Assembly (NCBI RefSeq): GCF_017834145.1
Contig: NZ_JAFIDA010000001.1
Location: 372,001 to 436,000 of the forward strand
Direction of reading: 5' to 3'
Source: Leucobacter exalbidus
Lineage (GTDB): Bacteria > Actinomycetota > Actinomycetes > Actinomycetales > Microbacteriaceae
Length of the DNA stretch: 64,000 nt
Shown here: piece by piece, positions 63,669-64,000 of the stretch
Layout: every line of letters begins with the position of its first letter
How positions within the stretch are numbered: position 1 is the stretch's first letter
The notes under the pieces: model-generated
Told to the model about the DNA's origin: nothing
What the model saw: the letters and a program-made list of their open reading frames with translations, nothing else
Databases searched by the model: none
Position numbers and translations under genes: made by a program

Positions 63669-64000
63669 TTAGGCGTCGAGGGCCGGCAAGTGCGCCGGGT
63701 GGTTGCCCGCGAGCTTCTCGATCACGCGCACCACCTGGCAGCTGTAGCCGTACTCGTTGTCGTACCAGACGTAGACCACGGCGCTGTCACCGGTGACGAT
63801 CGTTGCGAGGCCGTCAACGATGCCCGCGCGGTTTGACCCGACAAAGTCACTCGAGACAATCTCGGGCGATTCGACGAAGTCGATCTGGGTGCGCAGCGCG
63901 CCAGTCAGCGACACCTGCTCAAGGAACTCGTTGATGTCTTCGCGGGTGGTCTCGCGCTCGAGCTGCAGGTTGAGCACCGCCATCGAGACATCGGGGGTGG
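63669..64000 (-). CDS. gap: Glyceraldehyde-3-phosphate dehydrogenase, C-terminal part (5' end outside window)
   Basis: Only the last ~110 residues are in the window. They match GAPDH: VSLTGALRTQIDF, SSDFVGSNRAGIVDG and the terminal VYVWYDNEYGYSCQVVRVIEKLAG, with the conserved NExGYS and the final helix. Upstream sequence TPDVSMAVLNLQLERE is consistent with the catalytic domain. The end sequence resembles the longer GapB-like form of actinobacteria, but the catalytic Cys lies outside. The frame is open to base 64000. Confidence 0.92.
   Translation of the reverse strand, partial: TPDVSMAVLNLQLERETTREDINEFLEQVSLTGALRTQIDFVESPEIVSSDFVGSNRAGIVDGLATIVTGDSAVVYVWYDNEYGYSCQVVRVIEKLAGNHPAHLPALDA

Noticed and set aside
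1-64000. CRISPR arrays, insertion sequences or prophage genes
   Set aside because: No regularly spaced repeats with unique spacers, no transposase or integrase motifs and no phage structural genes were seen on either strand.

Overview
The window is about 64 kb of high-GC, densely packed chromosome from an actinobacterium, most likely a member of Microbacteriaceae. This rests on gene order (secDF-rel, aroECKB, efp-nusB-pyr operon, aceE-fasR-fabD-fabH-acpP-fabF, efeUOB), an actinobacterial-type integration host factor, and many start codons that lie 6-7 nt after a TAnnnT -10 box, which suggests leaderless mRNAs. The genus cannot be fixed from the sequence alone. Most of the window is core genome and no transposase, phage gene or CRISPR array was seen.

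Layout. 1-4.4 kb: 3' end of secD, then secF and the stringent-response gene rel. 4.4-8 kb: a possible AbiEi-like protein, a DUF349 coiled-coil protein and rarA. 8-18 kb: rpsD, then a run containing alaS-ruvX-mltG-aroE-aroC-aroK-aroB that joins alanyl-tRNA synthesis, Holliday-junction processing, cell-wall termination and four shikimate enzymes, ending with a DUF523 gene. 18-23.4 kb: a divergent RavA/MoxR-like ATPase and VWA protein pair followed by an unknown protein and a thioesterase. 23.5-33.5 kb: efp-nusB, a PyrR-binding RNA and the translationally coupled pyrR-pyrB-pyrC-(membrane protein)-carA-carB-pyrF operon for UMP synthesis. 33.6-36.3 kb: a fused mIHF-guanylate kinase and two membrane proteins.

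36.3-39.7 kb is a lower-GC accessory stretch next to a tRNA-Met. It holds three broken genes (a lipoprotein, a Fic protein with two frameshifts, a DUF3592 membrane protein), one intact lipoprotein and two related palindromes. 39.9-44.1 kb: dps and the efeU-efeO-efeB iron-uptake operon behind a DtxR/IdeR-like operator. 44.2-53.4 kb: a GATase-like protein, the fatty-acid operon with its PucR-type regulator, aceE, and a divergent AhpE-like peroxiredoxin. 53.5-54.6 kb: tRNA-Val and a degraded, repeat-bearing interval with a broken small membrane protein. 54.7-64 kb: an ACR3/BASS-type transporter, an old-yellow-enzyme homologue, unknown proteins, an orphan Imm35/YrhB-like protein, a CYTH protein, redox enzymes, an MFS transporter, a metallo-hydrolase, a universal stress protein, and the 3' part of a GAPDH gene.

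The most distinctive items are the mIHF-Gmk fusion, the ATPase/VWA locus with four TTA codons in a degenerate 9-bp tandem repeat, the paired palindromes around the decayed lipoprotein and fic genes, and the leaderless start-codon pattern.
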